In this document: piece after piece, positions 9,659-18,977 of the stretch
How the letters are laid out: the number at the start of each line of letters is the position of its first letter
How positions within the stretch are numbered: position 1 is the first letter of the stretch
Program-made: the position numbers and the translations under genes
Assembly: GCF_014490785.1 (NCBI RefSeq)
Contig: NZ_CP051488.1
Span: 1,798,001 to 1,862,000, forward strand
Origin: Kosakonia sp. SMBL-WEM22
GTDB taxonomy: Bacteria > Pseudomonadota > Gammaproteobacteria > Enterobacterales > Enterobacteriaceae
Direction of reading: 5' to 3'
Length of the DNA stretch: 64,000 nt
Notes under the pieces: model-generated
The model's database searches: none
Told to the model about the DNA's origin: nothing
The model's input: only the letters and a program-made list of their open reading frames with translations

Positions 9659-9680
9659 ATCCCCTCCGGCCAGAGGGGAT
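9659..9680 (+). terminator. Probable terminator of kdsB
   Basis: An 8-bp perfect stem (ATCCCCTC / GAGGGGAT) lies 8 bases after the kdsB stop and is followed by the interrupted T-stretch TTGCTCTATCTTG. Probably a modest intrinsic terminator ending the msbA-kdsB group. Confidence 0.65.
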
Positions 9681-9784
9681 TTGCTCTATCTTGCCAAATA
9701 ATCACCCTGATTTGATCTCATTGGGGTGACATCTTCCGGTATGGCGCTCATTATAAAAGCAGTCGTTTTTGTAGGGGCATTGCT

Positions 9785-10678
9785 ATGGAACAACTTCGCG
9801 CCGAATTAAGTCATCTGCTGGGAGAGAAATTAAGCCGCATGGAGTGCGTCAGTGAAAAACCTGATTCGGCGCTCTGGACTCTGTATGACAGCCGGGGAAA
9901 CCCGATGCCGCTGATGGCAAGAAGCTTTACCACACCGGGGCTGGCACAACAGCTGGCGTGGAAAATCTCCATGCTCGCCCGCAGTGGTACGGTACGCATG
10001 CCGGTGGTGTATGGCGTAATGACCCATGAAGAGCATCCTGGCCCTGACGTGTTGCTGATTGAACGTCTGCGCGGCGTACCGGTGGAAGCGCCCGCCCGCA
10101 CCCCGGAGCGCTGGGAACAACTCAAAGATCAAATTGTCGAGGGGCTGCTCGCCTGGCATCGTCAGGACAGCCATGGTTGCGTCGGCACCGTCGACAGCAC
10201 CCAGGAGAATATCTGGCCCTCCTGGTACCGCCAGCGCGTCGAAGTGCTCTGGACCACTCTCAACCAGTATCAAAACACCGGCCTGACGATGCAGGATAAG
10301 CGGCTGCTGTTTCGCACCCGCGAATGCCTGCCTACCCTGTTTGAAGGATTTAATGACAATTGCGTGCTAGTGCACGGCAGTTTTAATCTGCGCAGCATGC
10401 TGAAAGATGCCCGCAGCGACCAGTTGCTGGCTATGGTCGGCCCCGGCATTATGCTGTGGGCACCGCGAGAGTATGAACTCTTCCGCCTGGTGGATGGCCC
10501 GCAGGCGGAAGGATTGCTGTGGCACTATTTACAGCGCGCCCCGGTGGCCGAGTCCTTTATCTGGCGGCGCTGGCTCTATCTGCTGTGGGATGAAGTAGCG
10601 CAGCTGGTGAATACTGGAAGATTCAGCCGCGCCAATCTCGATCTGGCCTCAAAATCACTGCTCCCCTGGCTGGCCTGA
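9785..10678 (+). CDS. ycbJ: YcbJ, aminoglycoside phosphotransferase-fold protein
   Basis: 297-residue soluble protein matching enterobacterial YcbJ along its length. It resembles the kinase-like (APH/choline kinase) fold: the N-lobe segment 'MPVVYGVMTHEEHPGPDVLLIERLRG' region and a loop 'VLVHGSFNLRSML', which occupies the place of the catalytic 'HGDxxxxN' motif but has Ser instead of Asp. Catalytic activity is therefore doubtful. No substrate is known. It stands alone after a 133-base gap, and its 3' end overlaps the convergent elyC by 24 bases with no room for a terminator between them. Confidence 0.9.
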   Translation: MEQLRAELSHLLGEKLSRMECVSEKPDSALWTLYDSRGNPMPLMARSFTTPGLAQQLAWKISMLARSGTVRMPVVYGVMTHEEHPGPDVLLIERLRGVPVEAPARTPERWEQLKDQIVEGLLAWHRQDSHGCVGTVDSTQENIWPSWYRQRVEVLWTTLNQYQNTGLTMQDKRLLFRTRECLPTLFEGFNDNCVLVHGSFNLRSMLKDARSDQLLAMVGPGIMLWAPREYELFRLVDGPQAEGLLWHYLQRAPVAESFIWRRWLYLLWDEVAQLVNTGRFSRANLDLASKSLLPWLA

Positions 10679-11434
10679 ACTCCCTTTTAGCCACTGCCAG
10701 ATGCGCCCCAGCGTCTCGTAACCGACGCGGTCGCTGTGCATCAGCCACACCGGGGAAGGGATTGCGCGCTCCCATGGATTAAGCGGCGAGTCGATCGCTA
10801 GCTGATTAGCCGGCGCGGGCAGCGGTTTTAACCCGACATGCTGGAAGAAGATCATTGCCCGCGGCATATGCGACGCGGAGGTCACCAGCAGGAAAGGTGC
10901 ATTGCCAATCGCCTGCTTCACTGCAGCCGCTTCCTCTTCGGTATCCTTGGGCTGATCGAGCGTGATGATGTCGCTGCGCGGTACGCCAAGGCTCTCGGCA
11001 ACTCTGGCACCCGCTTCCGCGGTGCTGACCGGATTGGTGGTGGCTGCGGCGCCGGTAAAGATCATTTTGGCTCCGGGGTTGGCGCGCCATAAGCGGATCC
11101 CTTCATTGAGCCGTGGCAAGCTGTTGCCGATCAGGTTCGAACTCGGTGCCCAGTCCTCATTCCACGTATAGCCACCCCCCAGCACCACGATGTACTGCAC
11201 CCGCTCGCTACCGCGCCAGGTTGGGTAGCTCTCCTCTATCGGTTTCAACAGGCGATCTGCCACCGGCTGGAGGCTTAAAAGCAGCAATAACAGCCAGCCG
11301 ACGCTGATGAATACCTTGCCGGTTTTCTGCCAGCGGCTAAACCAGACCAGCGCAATTCCAGCCCCGATAATCAAAAGTAAAAGCGGTAACGGCAGCAGCA
11401 GGCCACCAACGATTTTTTTCAGTGTGAAAAGCAC
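10655..11434 (-). CDS. elyC: Envelope biogenesis factor ElyC (YcbC, DUF218)
   Basis: 259-residue inner-membrane protein with two N-terminal hydrophobic helices and a periplasmic DUF218 domain ('YIVVLGGGYTW', 'TSASHMPRAMIFF'). In E. coli, loss of ElyC impairs peptidoglycan synthesis at low temperature and disturbs enterobacterial common antigen/undecaprenyl-phosphate use (family knowledge). A GTG start at 11434 is chosen: AGGAG lies just upstream and the length then equals the E. coli protein exactly. The longer reading to 11602 would run through the cmoM promoter and coding start. Convergent with ycbJ (24-base tail overlap) and divergent from cmoM. Confidence 0.93.
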   Translation of the reverse strand: MLFTLKKIVGGLLLPLPLLLLIIGAGIALVWFSRWQKTGKVFISVGWLLLLLLSLQPVADRLLKPIEESYPTWRGSERVQYIVVLGGGYTWNEDWAPSSNLIGNSLPRLNEGIRLWRANPGAKMIFTGAAATTNPVSTAEAGARVAESLGVPRSDIITLDQPKDTEEEAAAVKQAIGNAPFLLVTSASHMPRAMIFFQHVGLKPLPAPANQLAIDSPLNPWERAIPSPVWLMHSDRVGYETLGRIWQWLKGSSGQPGEQ

Positions 11435-11552
11435 TGTATCCGTCTCCTTTTTGAGCATACAGCAGGCGATTTCCGCGGATCTTACACCAGATAGGTTCAT
11501 TATCGGCACGGCTGTGACAAAATAGCGCTTTTGCCAGGAGCGTAGGGCGGCC

Positions 11553-12347
11553 ATGCAGGATCGCAATTTCGACGATATCGCCGAGAAGTTCTCGCGCAAC
11601 ATTTACGGCACGACAAAAGGTCTGCTGCGTCAGGCGATCCTGTGGCAGGATCTTGATATATTACTGGCAGAAATGAATGACGGTCCGCTGCACGTGCTTG
11701 ACGCGGGCGGCGGCGAGGGGCAAACGGCGATCCGTATGGCGCAGCTTGGCCATCATGTGACCCTCTGCGATGTGTCGCAAGAGATGCTCAAACGTGCGCA
11801 GGCCGCGGCAGAAGAGAAAGGCGTCAGCGGTAACATGCATTTTGTACACTGCCCGGTTCAGGATATCGCTCAGCATTTGGCATCGCCGGTTGATCTGATA
11901 TTGTTCCATGCGGTTCTTGAATGGGTCGCCGATCCCGTCGCCGTGCTGCAAACATTGTGGACGGTATTAAGGTCGGGCGGCGCGCTGTCGCTGATGTTTT
12001 ACAATGCTGATGGCCTGCTGATGCATAACATGGTGGCAGGGAACTTTGACTATGTGCAGGTGGGCATGCCGAAGCGGAAGAAGCGTACGCTCTCCCCGGA
12101 TTACCCGCGTACGCCCGCCGAGGTTTACCGCTGGCTTGAGCAGATTGGCTGGCACATCACCGGCAGAACCGGTGTGCGTGTCTTCCATGACTACCTGCGC
12201 GACAAGACTCAACAGCAGCGCAGTTTCGAAATGCTACTGGAGCTGGAAACCCGCTACTGCCGGCAGGAACCCTATATTAGCCTCGGCCGTTATATCCACG
12301 TGACAGCCCGTAAGCCGCAAATCGATGGAAGGACAAACGATGAGTGA
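11553..12347 (+). CDS. cmoM: tRNA 5-carboxymethoxyuridine methyltransferase CmoM
   Basis: 264-residue class I SAM methyltransferase (formerly SmtA) that methylates cmo5U34 to mcmo5U in certain tRNAs (family knowledge). The SAM-binding glycine motif is 'DAGGGEGQTA' at residues 50-59; 'HAVLEWVADP' follows as motif IV. The last eight bases overlap the start of mukF, making it the first gene of the cmoM-mukF-mukE-mukB operon, the standard arrangement in enterobacteria. Confidence 0.97.
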   Translation: MQDRNFDDIAEKFSRNIYGTTKGLLRQAILWQDLDILLAEMNDGPLHVLDAGGGEGQTAIRMAQLGHHVTLCDVSQEMLKRAQAAAEEKGVSGNMHFVHCPVQDIAQHLASPVDLILFHAVLEWVADPVAVLQTLWTVLRSGGALSLMFYNADGLLMHNMVAGNFDYVQVGMPKRKKRTLSPDYPRTPAEVYRWLEQIGWHITGRTGVRVFHDYLRDKTQQQRSFEMLLELETRYCRQEPYISLGRYIHVTARKPQIDGRTNDE

Positions 12348-13662
12348 ATTTTCCCAGACAGTCCCCGAACTGGTTGCCTGGGCCAGGAAAAATGATTTCT
12401 CCATCTCGCTACCGGTCGACAGGCTCTCTTTTTTGCTGGCTGTCGCCACCCTTAACGGCGAGCGTCTTGATGGCGAAATGAGTGAAGGCGAGCTGGTTGA
12501 CGCCTTTCGTCATGTGAGTGAAGCGTTTGAGCAAACCAGCGAAACCGTTAACCAGCGTGCTAACAACGCAATTAACGATATGGTGCGTCAGCGTTTGTTG
12601 AACCGCTTTACCAGCGAGCAGGCAGAGGGCAACGCCATCTACCGCCTGACGCCGCTGGGCATCGGTATTACCGATTACTATATTCGCCAGCGCGAATTCT
12701 CTACGCTGCGCCTCTCGATGCAGCTCTCTATTGTGGCGGCCGAGTTGAAGCGCGCTGCCGATGCGGCAGAAGAGGGCGGGGATGAGTTTCACTGGCACCG
12801 GAACGTCTTTGCGCCGCTGAAATACTCTGTTGCAGAGATTTTCGACAGCATCGATCTCACCCAGCGCATCATGGATGAGCAGCAGCAGCAGGTAAAAGAT
12901 GATATTGCCCAGCTGCTGAACAAGGATTGGCGCGCCGCTATCTCCAGCTGTGAGCTACTGCTCTCTGAAACCTCCGGTACCCTGCGCGAACTGCAGGATA
13001 CGCTTGAGGCGGCGGGTGATAAGTTGCAGACCAATTTGCTGAGCATCCAGGAAGCGACCATGGGACGCGACGATCTTGAGTTTCTCGATCAGCTGGTCTT
13101 CAACCTACAAAGCAAGCTCGACCGTATTGTCAGTTGGGGGCAGCAGTCCATCGATCTCTGGATCGGTTACGACCGCCACGTGCATAAATTTATCCGTACG
13201 GCGATCGATATGGATAAAAACCGCGTCTTTGCCCAGCGTTTACGCCAGTCTGTGCAGACCTATTTCGACGCACCGTGGACGTTGACCCACGCCAGCGCCG
13301 ACCGCTTGCTGGATATGCGCGATGAAGAGATGGCGCTGCGTGACGAAGAGGTGACCGGTGAGCTGCCGACGGAGATGGAGTTCGAAGAGTTTAACGAAAT
13401 CCGCGAACAGCTCGCAGCGCTGATTGAACAGCAGCTGGCTATCTATAAAACCAAAGGTGTGCCGCTCGATCTCGGCCTTGTGGCCCGCGAGTATCTGGCG
13501 CAATACCCGCGCGCGCGTCACTTTGACATCGCGCGCATCGTAGTTGATCAGGCGGTACGTCTCGGCGTAGCGCAAGCAGATTTCACCGGCCTGCCGCCGA
13601 AATGGCAGCCGATTAATGATTACGGAGCCAAGGTACAGGCGCATGTCATCGACAAATATTGA
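12340..13662 (+). CDS. mukF: Chromosome partition protein MukF (kleisin)
   Basis: 440-residue kleisin of the MukBEF condensin. Its N-terminal winged helix (about residues 1-115) dimerises, a helical middle domain binds the MukB neck, and the C-terminal winged helix ('PKWQPINDYGAKVQAHVIDKY' region) caps the MukB head. The start at 12340 is set by GGAAGGAC upstream and by the family length; an in-frame ATG at 12325 has no such support. Overlaps cmoM by 8 bases and mukE by 20 bases, consistent with stoichiometric, coupled translation. Confidence 0.99.
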   Translation: MSEFSQTVPELVAWARKNDFSISLPVDRLSFLLAVATLNGERLDGEMSEGELVDAFRHVSEAFEQTSETVNQRANNAINDMVRQRLLNRFTSEQAEGNAIYRLTPLGIGITDYYIRQREFSTLRLSMQLSIVAAELKRAADAAEEGGDEFHWHRNVFAPLKYSVAEIFDSIDLTQRIMDEQQQQVKDDIAQLLNKDWRAAISSCELLLSETSGTLRELQDTLEAAGDKLQTNLLSIQEATMGRDDLEFLDQLVFNLQSKLDRIVSWGQQSIDLWIGYDRHVHKFIRTAIDMDKNRVFAQRLRQSVQTYFDAPWTLTHASADRLLDMRDEEMALRDEEVTGELPTEMEFEEFNEIREQLAALIEQQLAIYKTKGVPLDLGLVAREYLAQYPRARHFDIARIVVDQAVRLGVAQADFTGLPPKWQPINDYGAKVQAHVIDKY

Positions 13663-14347
13663 ACAAGTGATGCCGGTTAAACTGGCACAAGCGTTGGCAA
13701 ATCCGCTGTTTCCGGCGCTGGATAGCGCACTGCGCTCAGGGCGGCATATTGGCCTCGACGAGCTGGATAATCACGCCTTTTTGATGGATTTCCAGGAGTA
13801 TCTCGAGGAGTTTTACGCCCGTTATAACGTGGAGCTGATTCGCGCGCCGGAAGGTTTCTTCTATCTGCGCCCGCGCTCCACCACCCTCATCCCGCGCTCG
13901 GTGCTCTCTGAGCTGGATATGATGGTCGGCAAAATTCTTTGCTATCTCTATCTCAGCCCGGAGCGTCTGGCTAACGAGGGGATTTTTACCCAGCAGGAGC
14001 TTTATGACGAGCTGCTGTCGCTGGCGGATGAAAACAAGCTGCTGAAGCTGGTGAATAACCGCTCAACCGGCTCCGATCTCGACCGTCAGAAGCTGCAGGA
14101 AAAGGTGCGCTCCTCTCTTAACCGTCTGCGCCGTCTTGGCATGATCTGGTTTATGGGTAATGACAGCAGCAAGTTCCGCATCACCGAATCGGTGTTCCGC
14201 TTCGGAGCCGATGTGCGTTCGGGTGACGATGCACGTGAAGCGCAGCTGCGCATGATCCGCGACGGGGAAGCGATGCCTGTGGAAAATCACCTGCAGCTCA
14301 ATGATGAGCCAGAAGAGAACCAGCCGGACAGCTCGGAGGATGAGTAA
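13643..14347 (+). CDS. mukE: Chromosome partition protein MukE (kite subunit)
   Basis: 234-residue dimeric winged-helix 'kite' protein that binds MukF and regulates MukB engagement. The conserved core 'LDELDNHAFLMDFQEYLEEF' and 'RPRSTTLIPRSVLSELDMM' blocks match E. coli MukE closely, and the C-terminus is acidic and disordered as usual. Start taken at 'MSSTNIEQ' (13643), giving the family length and a 20-base overlap with mukF. A shorter reading from 'MPVKLAQ' nine codons on is possible. The stop shares one base with the mukB start (TAATG). Confidence 0.98.
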   Translation: MSSTNIEQVMPVKLAQALANPLFPALDSALRSGRHIGLDELDNHAFLMDFQEYLEEFYARYNVELIRAPEGFFYLRPRSTTLIPRSVLSELDMMVGKILCYLYLSPERLANEGIFTQQELYDELLSLADENKLLKLVNNRSTGSDLDRQKLQEKVRSSLNRLRRLGMIWFMGNDSSKFRITESVFRFGADVRSGDDAREAQLRMIRDGEAMPVENHLQLNDEPEENQPDSSEDE

Positions 14348-17300
14348 TGATTGATCGCGGTAAATTTCGTTCGCTTACGCTGATTAACTGGAACGGCTTT
14401 TTTGCCCGCACCTTTGATCTCGACGAGCTGGTCACCACCCTGTCAGGCGGTAACGGTGCCGGAAAATCGACCACCATGGCGGCGTTTGTCACAGCGCTGA
14501 TCCCGGATTTGACGCTGCTGCACTTCCGTAACACCACCGAAGCGGGTGCGACATCCGGCTCACGCGATAAGGGTCTGCATGGCAAACTGAAAGCCGGCGT
14601 CTGCTATTCGGTGCTGGATGTGCTCAACTCCCGCAACCAGCGCGTGCTGGTTGGCGTGCGTTTGCAGCAGGTCGCCGGTCGCGATCGCAAAGTGGATATC
14701 AAACCCTTCGCGATTCAGGGCTTACCCACCGCTATGCTGCCAACACAGCTGCTGACGGAAACCCTCAATGAGCGTCAGGCGCGTGTCCTGACGCTGCAGG
14801 AAGTGAAAGATAAGCTCGATGCGATGGAAGGGGTGCAGTTTAAGCAGTTCAACTCCATCACCGATTACCATTCGCTGATGTTCGATCTGGGGATCGTCGC
14901 GCGTCGTCTGCGCTCCGCTTCCGATCGCAGCAAGTTCTACCGCCTGATTGAAGCCTCGCTCTACGGCGGGATCTCCAGCGCGATTACGCGCTCTCTGCGC
15001 GACTACCTGCTGCCGGAAAACAGCGGTGTGCGTAAAGCGTTCCAGGATATGGAAGCGGCGCTGCGCGAAAACCGCATGACGCTGGAGGCGATCCGCGTTA
15101 CCCAGTCCGACCGCGATCTCTTTAAACACCTGATCAGCGAAGCCACTGATTATGTGGCGGCGGACTATATGCGCCACGCCAACGAGCGTCGAGTGCATCT
15201 GGACAAAGCGCTGGAGTATCGCCGCGATCTCTTTACCTCGCGCAAGCAACTGGCCGCCGAGCAGTATAAGCATGTCGATATGGCGCGCGAGCTGGCGGAA
15301 CATAGCGGTGCAGAAGGGGATCTGGAAGCCGATTACCAGGCCGCCAGCGATCACCTGAACCTCGTGCAGACCGCGCTGCGTCAGCAGGAGAAAATTGAGC
15401 GCTATGAAGCCGATCTGGAAGAGTTGCAGATCCGCCTCGAAGAGCAGCAGGAAGTGGTGGCGGAAGCCGCCGAGCGCCAGGAAGATAACGAAGCGCGTGC
15501 CGAAGCGGCCGAGCTGGAAGTGGATGAGCTGAAAAACCAGCTCGCGGATTACCAGCAGGCGCTGGACGTTCAGCAAACCCGTGCGATTCAGTATAACCAG
15601 GCCCTGCAGGCGCTGGAACGCGCGAAAACGCTCTGCCATCTGCCGGATCTGACCATCGAGAGTGCCGATGAGTGGCTCGAGACCTTCCAGGCCAAAGAGC
15701 AGGAAGCAACCGAGAAACTGCTGTCGCTTGATCAAAAAATCAGCGTCGCACAAACGGCGCACAGCCAGTTTGAACAGGCGTATCAGCTGGTGGCAGCGAT
15801 TAACGGCCCGCTGGCGCGTAATGAAGCCTGGAGCGTGGCGCGTGAGTTGCTGCGCGATGCGGTCAATCAACGCCACCTGGCGGAGCAGGTTCAGCCCCTG
15901 CGGATGCGCCTGTCAGAGCTGGAGCAGCGCCTGCGCGAGCAGCAGGACGCCGAGCGCCTGCTGGCGGAGTTTTGCAAACGTCAGGGCAAACAGATTGATG
16001 TAGATGAGCTGGAAGCGCTGCATCAGCAGCTGGAAGCGCAGATTGCCGCACTCTCTGACCATGTCTCCGCCGCAAGCGAGCAGCGTATGGCGCTGCGCCA
16101 GGAGCTGGAGCAGCTGCAGTCGCGCATTCAGACCCTTACCAAACGCGCGCCGGTTTGGCTGGCGGCGCAGAACAGCCTGTCGCAGCTGTGTGAACAGAGC
16201 GGCGAGCAGTTCGAATCGAGCCAGGATGTCACGGAATATCTGCAACAGCTGCTCGAGCGCGAGCGCGAAGCCATCGTTGAGCGCGATGAGATTGGCGCGC
16301 GTAAGCGTGCGGTCGATGATGAGATCGAGCGTTTAAGCCAGCCGGGCGGTGCGGAGGATCAGCGCCTCAATGCGCTGGCGGAACGTTTTGGCGGCGTCCT
16401 GCTCTCGGAAATTTATGATGATGTCAGCCTCGAAGATGCTCCTTACTACTCGGCGCTGTATGGCCCATCGCGTCACGCTATCGTGGTGCCGGATCTCTCG
16501 TTGGTTGCGGGGATGCTCGAAGGGCTTGAGGATTGCCCGGAAGATCTCTACTTGATCGAAGGGGATCCCCAATCCTTCGATGACAGCGTCTTCAGCGTGG
16601 ATGAGCTGGAAAAAGCGGTGGTGGTGAAAATCGCCGATCGCCAGTGGCGCTACTCCCGTTTCCCGACGCTGCCGATCTTTGGCCGCGCCGCGCGTGAAAG
16701 CCGGATTGAAAGTCTGCACGCCGAGCGGGAAACGCTGGCGGAACGCTTCGCCACGCTGTCGTTTGACGTACAGAAAACCCAGCGTCTGCACCAGGCCTTC
16801 AGCCGATTTATCGGTAGCCATATTGGCGTAGCGTTTGAGGACGATCCGGAAGCGGAAATTCGCACCCTCAACAGCCGCCGTGGCGAGCTCGAGCGTGCCA
16901 TCAGCAATCATGAAAATGATAACCAGCAGAATCGCGTTCAGTTTGAGCAGGCGAAAGAGGGCGTCGCCCAGCTTAACCGCCTGCTGCCGCGCCTGAGCCT
17001 GCTGGCGGATGAGACTCTCGCCGATCGCGTCGATGAGATCCAGGAGCGCCTCGATGAAGCGCAGGAAGCCGCGCGCTTTATTCAGCAGTTCGGCAACCAA
17101 CTGGCGAAGCTCGAGCCGATGGTTTCCGTCTTGCAGAGCGACCCCGAGCAGTTTGAACAGCTTAAAGCCGACTACGCTGCTTCGCAGCAGGTGCAGCGTG
17201 ATGCGCGCCAGCAGGCCTTTGCGCTGGCGGAAGTGGTTCAACGCAGGGCGCACTTCAGCTACTCCGACTCTGCCGAGATGTTTAACGGCAATAATGATCT

Positions 17301-18795
17301 CAACGAGAAGCTGCGTCAGCGCCTGGAGCAGGCTGAAGCGGAGCGTACCCGCGCGCGCGAAGCGATGCGCAGCCATGCCGCGCAGTACAGCCAATACAAC
17401 CAGGTCCTCGCCTCGCTGAAGAGTTCGTTTGATACCAAAAAAGAGCTGCTTAACGACCTGCAAAAAGAGCTGCAGGATATCGGCGTGCGCGCCGACAGCG
17501 GGGCAGAGGAGCGGGCGCGTCAGCGTCGTGACGAACTGCATGCCCAGCTCTCCGGCAACCGCTCGCGCCGCAATCAGCTGGAAAAAGCGCTCACCTTCTG
17601 TGAAGCCGAGATGGATAACCTGACGCGCAAGTTACGCCGTCTGGAGCGCGATTATCACGAGATGCGCGAGCAGGTAGTGAGTGCCAAAGCGGGCTGGTGC
17701 GCGGTGATGCGCATGGTGAAAGATAACGGCGTTGAGCGTCGTCTCCACCGCCGCGAGCTGGCTTACCTCTCTGCCGATGAGCTGCGCTCCATGTCGGATA
17801 AAGCCCTTGGCGCGCTGCGCTTGGCGGTGGCGGATAATGAACACCTGCGCGATGTGCTGCGCATGTCGGAAGATCCGAAACGGCCGGAGCGCAAAATCCA
17901 GTTCTTTGTCGCGGTCTACCAGCATCTGCGCGAACGTATCCGCCAGGATATTATTCGCACCGACGATCCGGTGGAAGCGATTGAGCAGATGGAGATTGAG
18001 CTGAGCCGCCTGACGGAAGAGCTCACCTCCCGCGAGCAGAAGCTGGCGATTAGCTCCCGCAGCGTGGCGAATATAATTCGCAAAACCATTCAGCGCGAGC
18101 AGAACCGTATCCGCATGCTCAACCAGGGCTTGCAGAGCGTCTCGTTCGGCCAGGTCAACAGTGTGCGCTTAAACGTGAACGTGCGGGAAACCCATGCCAC
18201 GCTGCTGAATGTGCTTTCAGAGCAGCATGAGCAGCACCAGGATCTGTTTAACAGCAGTCGTCTGACCTTCTCGGAAGCGCTGGCGAAGCTCTATCAGCGC
18301 CTTAACCCGCAAATCGATATGGGGCAGCGCACGCCGCAGACCATTGGCGAAGAGCTGCTCGACTACCGCAACTATCTGGAGATGGAAGTGGAAGTTAACC
18401 GCGGCTCCGACGGCTGGCTGCGCGCCGAGTCGGGCGCGCTGTCGACCGGGGAAGCGATCGGTACCGGGATGTCGATTCTGGTGATGGTGGTGCAGAGCTG
18501 GGAAGATGAAGCCCGCCGCCTGCGCGGCAAAGATATCTCGCCGTGTCGTCTGCTGTTCCTTGATGAAGCGGCGCGTCTGGATGCCCGCTCTATCGCCACA
18601 TTGTTTGAGCTCTGCGAGCGTCTGGAGATGCAGCTGATTATCGCCGCACCGGAGAACATCAGCCCTGAAAAAGGCACTACCTACAAGCTGGTGCGTAAAG
18701 TGGTGCAGAATCAGGAGCATGTGCATGTCGTTGGCCTGCGTGGCTTTGCCCCGCAAATCCCGGAAACGCTCCCCGGCACGGCAGACGTCTCGTAA
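14347..18795 (+). CDS. mukB: Chromosome partition ATPase MukB (SMC-like)
   Basis: 1482-residue SMC-like ATPase, four residues shorter than E. coli MukB, which compacts and segregates the chromosome and interacts with topoisomerase IV and MatP. Walker A is 'GGNGAGKST' at residues 34-42. Two long coiled-coil arms rich in Glu/Gln/Arg (about 230-640 and 790-1200) flank the hinge at about 650-780. The C-terminal head has the signature 'LSTGEAIGTGMS' and Walker B 'CRLLFLDEAARLD'. It starts one base into the mukE stop. The matP gene in the same window encodes its antagonist in the Ter region. The long antisense open frames opposite it are by-products of its codon composition. Confidence 0.99.
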   Translation: MIDRGKFRSLTLINWNGFFARTFDLDELVTTLSGGNGAGKSTTMAAFVTALIPDLTLLHFRNTTEAGATSGSRDKGLHGKLKAGVCYSVLDVLNSRNQRVLVGVRLQQVAGRDRKVDIKPFAIQGLPTAMLPTQLLTETLNERQARVLTLQEVKDKLDAMEGVQFKQFNSITDYHSLMFDLGIVARRLRSASDRSKFYRLIEASLYGGISSAITRSLRDYLLPENSGVRKAFQDMEAALRENRMTLEAIRVTQSDRDLFKHLISEATDYVAADYMRHANERRVHLDKALEYRRDLFTSRKQLAAEQYKHVDMARELAEHSGAEGDLEADYQAASDHLNLVQTALRQQEKIERYEADLEELQIRLEEQQEVVAEAAERQEDNEARAEAAELEVDELKNQLADYQQALDVQQTRAIQYNQALQALERAKTLCHLPDLTIESADEWLETFQAKEQEATEKLLSLDQKISVAQTAHSQFEQAYQLVAAINGPLARNEAWSVARELLRDAVNQRHLAEQVQPLRMRLSELEQRLREQQDAERLLAEFCKRQGKQIDVDELEALHQQLEAQIAALSDHVSAASEQRMALRQELEQLQSRIQTLTKRAPVWLAAQNSLSQLCEQSGEQFESSQDVTEYLQQLLEREREAIVERDEIGARKRAVDDEIERLSQPGGAEDQRLNALAERFGGVLLSEIYDDVSLEDAPYYSALYGPSRHAIVVPDLSLVAGMLEGLEDCPEDLYLIEGDPQSFDDSVFSVDELEKAVVVKIADRQWRYSRFPTLPIFGRAARESRIESLHAERETLAERFATLSFDVQKTQRLHQAFSRFIGSHIGVAFEDDPEAEIRTLNSRRGELERAISNHENDNQQNRVQFEQAKEGVAQLNRLLPRLSLLADETLADRVDEIQERLDEAQEAARFIQQFGNQLAKLEPMVSVLQSDPEQFEQLKADYAASQQVQRDARQQAFALAEVVQRRAHFSYSDSAEMFNGNNDLNEKLRQRLEQAEAERTRAREAMRSHAAQYSQYNQVLASLKSSFDTKKELLNDLQKELQDIGVRADSGAEERARQRRDELHAQLSGNRSRRNQLEKALTFCEAEMDNLTRKLRRLERDYHEMREQVVSAKAGWCAVMRMVKDNGVERRLHRRELAYLSADELRSMSDKALGALRLAVADNEHLRDVLRMSEDPKRPERKIQFFVAVYQHLRERIRQDIIRTDDPVEAIEQMEIELSRLTEELTSREQKLAISSRSVANIIRKTIQREQNRIRMLNQGLQSVSFGQVNSVRLNVNVRETHATLLNVLSEQHEQHQDLFNSSRLTFSEALAKLYQRLNPQIDMGQRTPQTIGEELLDYRNYLEMEVEVNRGSDGWLRAESGALSTGEAIGTGMSILVMVVQSWEDEARRLRGKDISPCRLLFLDEAARLDARSIATLFELCERLEMQLIIAAPENISPEKGTTYKLVRKVVQNQEHVHVVGLRGFAPQIPETLPGTADVS

Positions 18796-18810
18796 TCGCA
18801 GCACACTAAT

Positions 18811-18840
18811 AAAGAGCGGCCTCAGTGCCGCTCTTTTTGT
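18811..18840 (+). terminator. Intrinsic terminator of the cmoM-mukFEB operon
   Basis: A 10-bp perfect stem (AAAGAGCGGC / GCCGCTCTTT) with a six-base loop is followed by TTGTTTT, 16 bases after the mukB stop. Confidence 0.95.
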
Positions 18841-18873
18841 TTTCTGAAAAAGATTGCCAGTCGGCGTTTAATC

Positions 18874-18888
18874 TTTAAACTTCTTTAC
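18874..18888 (-). promoter_or_regulatory. CpxR-like box upstream of ldtD
   Basis: Read on the minus strand the bases are GTAAA-N5-TTAAA, nine of ten matches to the CpxR consensus GTAAA-N5-GTAAA. A possible -10 (TATACT) lies at 18920-18925. ldtD is a reported Cpx-regulon member in E. coli (established knowledge), so the site is plausible, but it was found by eye only. Confidence 0.5.
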
Positions 18889-18977
18889 AGTAGGGCAGGC
18901 AAATGTTTTTTTGTCTTTATATACTGAGAAAAAGGTGACATTCAGTCACATGCAAGGTGAGAGAACAGGGGGCAGGG

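Noticed and set aside
18935..18949. matS site before ldtD
   Set aside because: The half-sites GTGAC and GTCAC fit, but the spacer is five bases instead of three.
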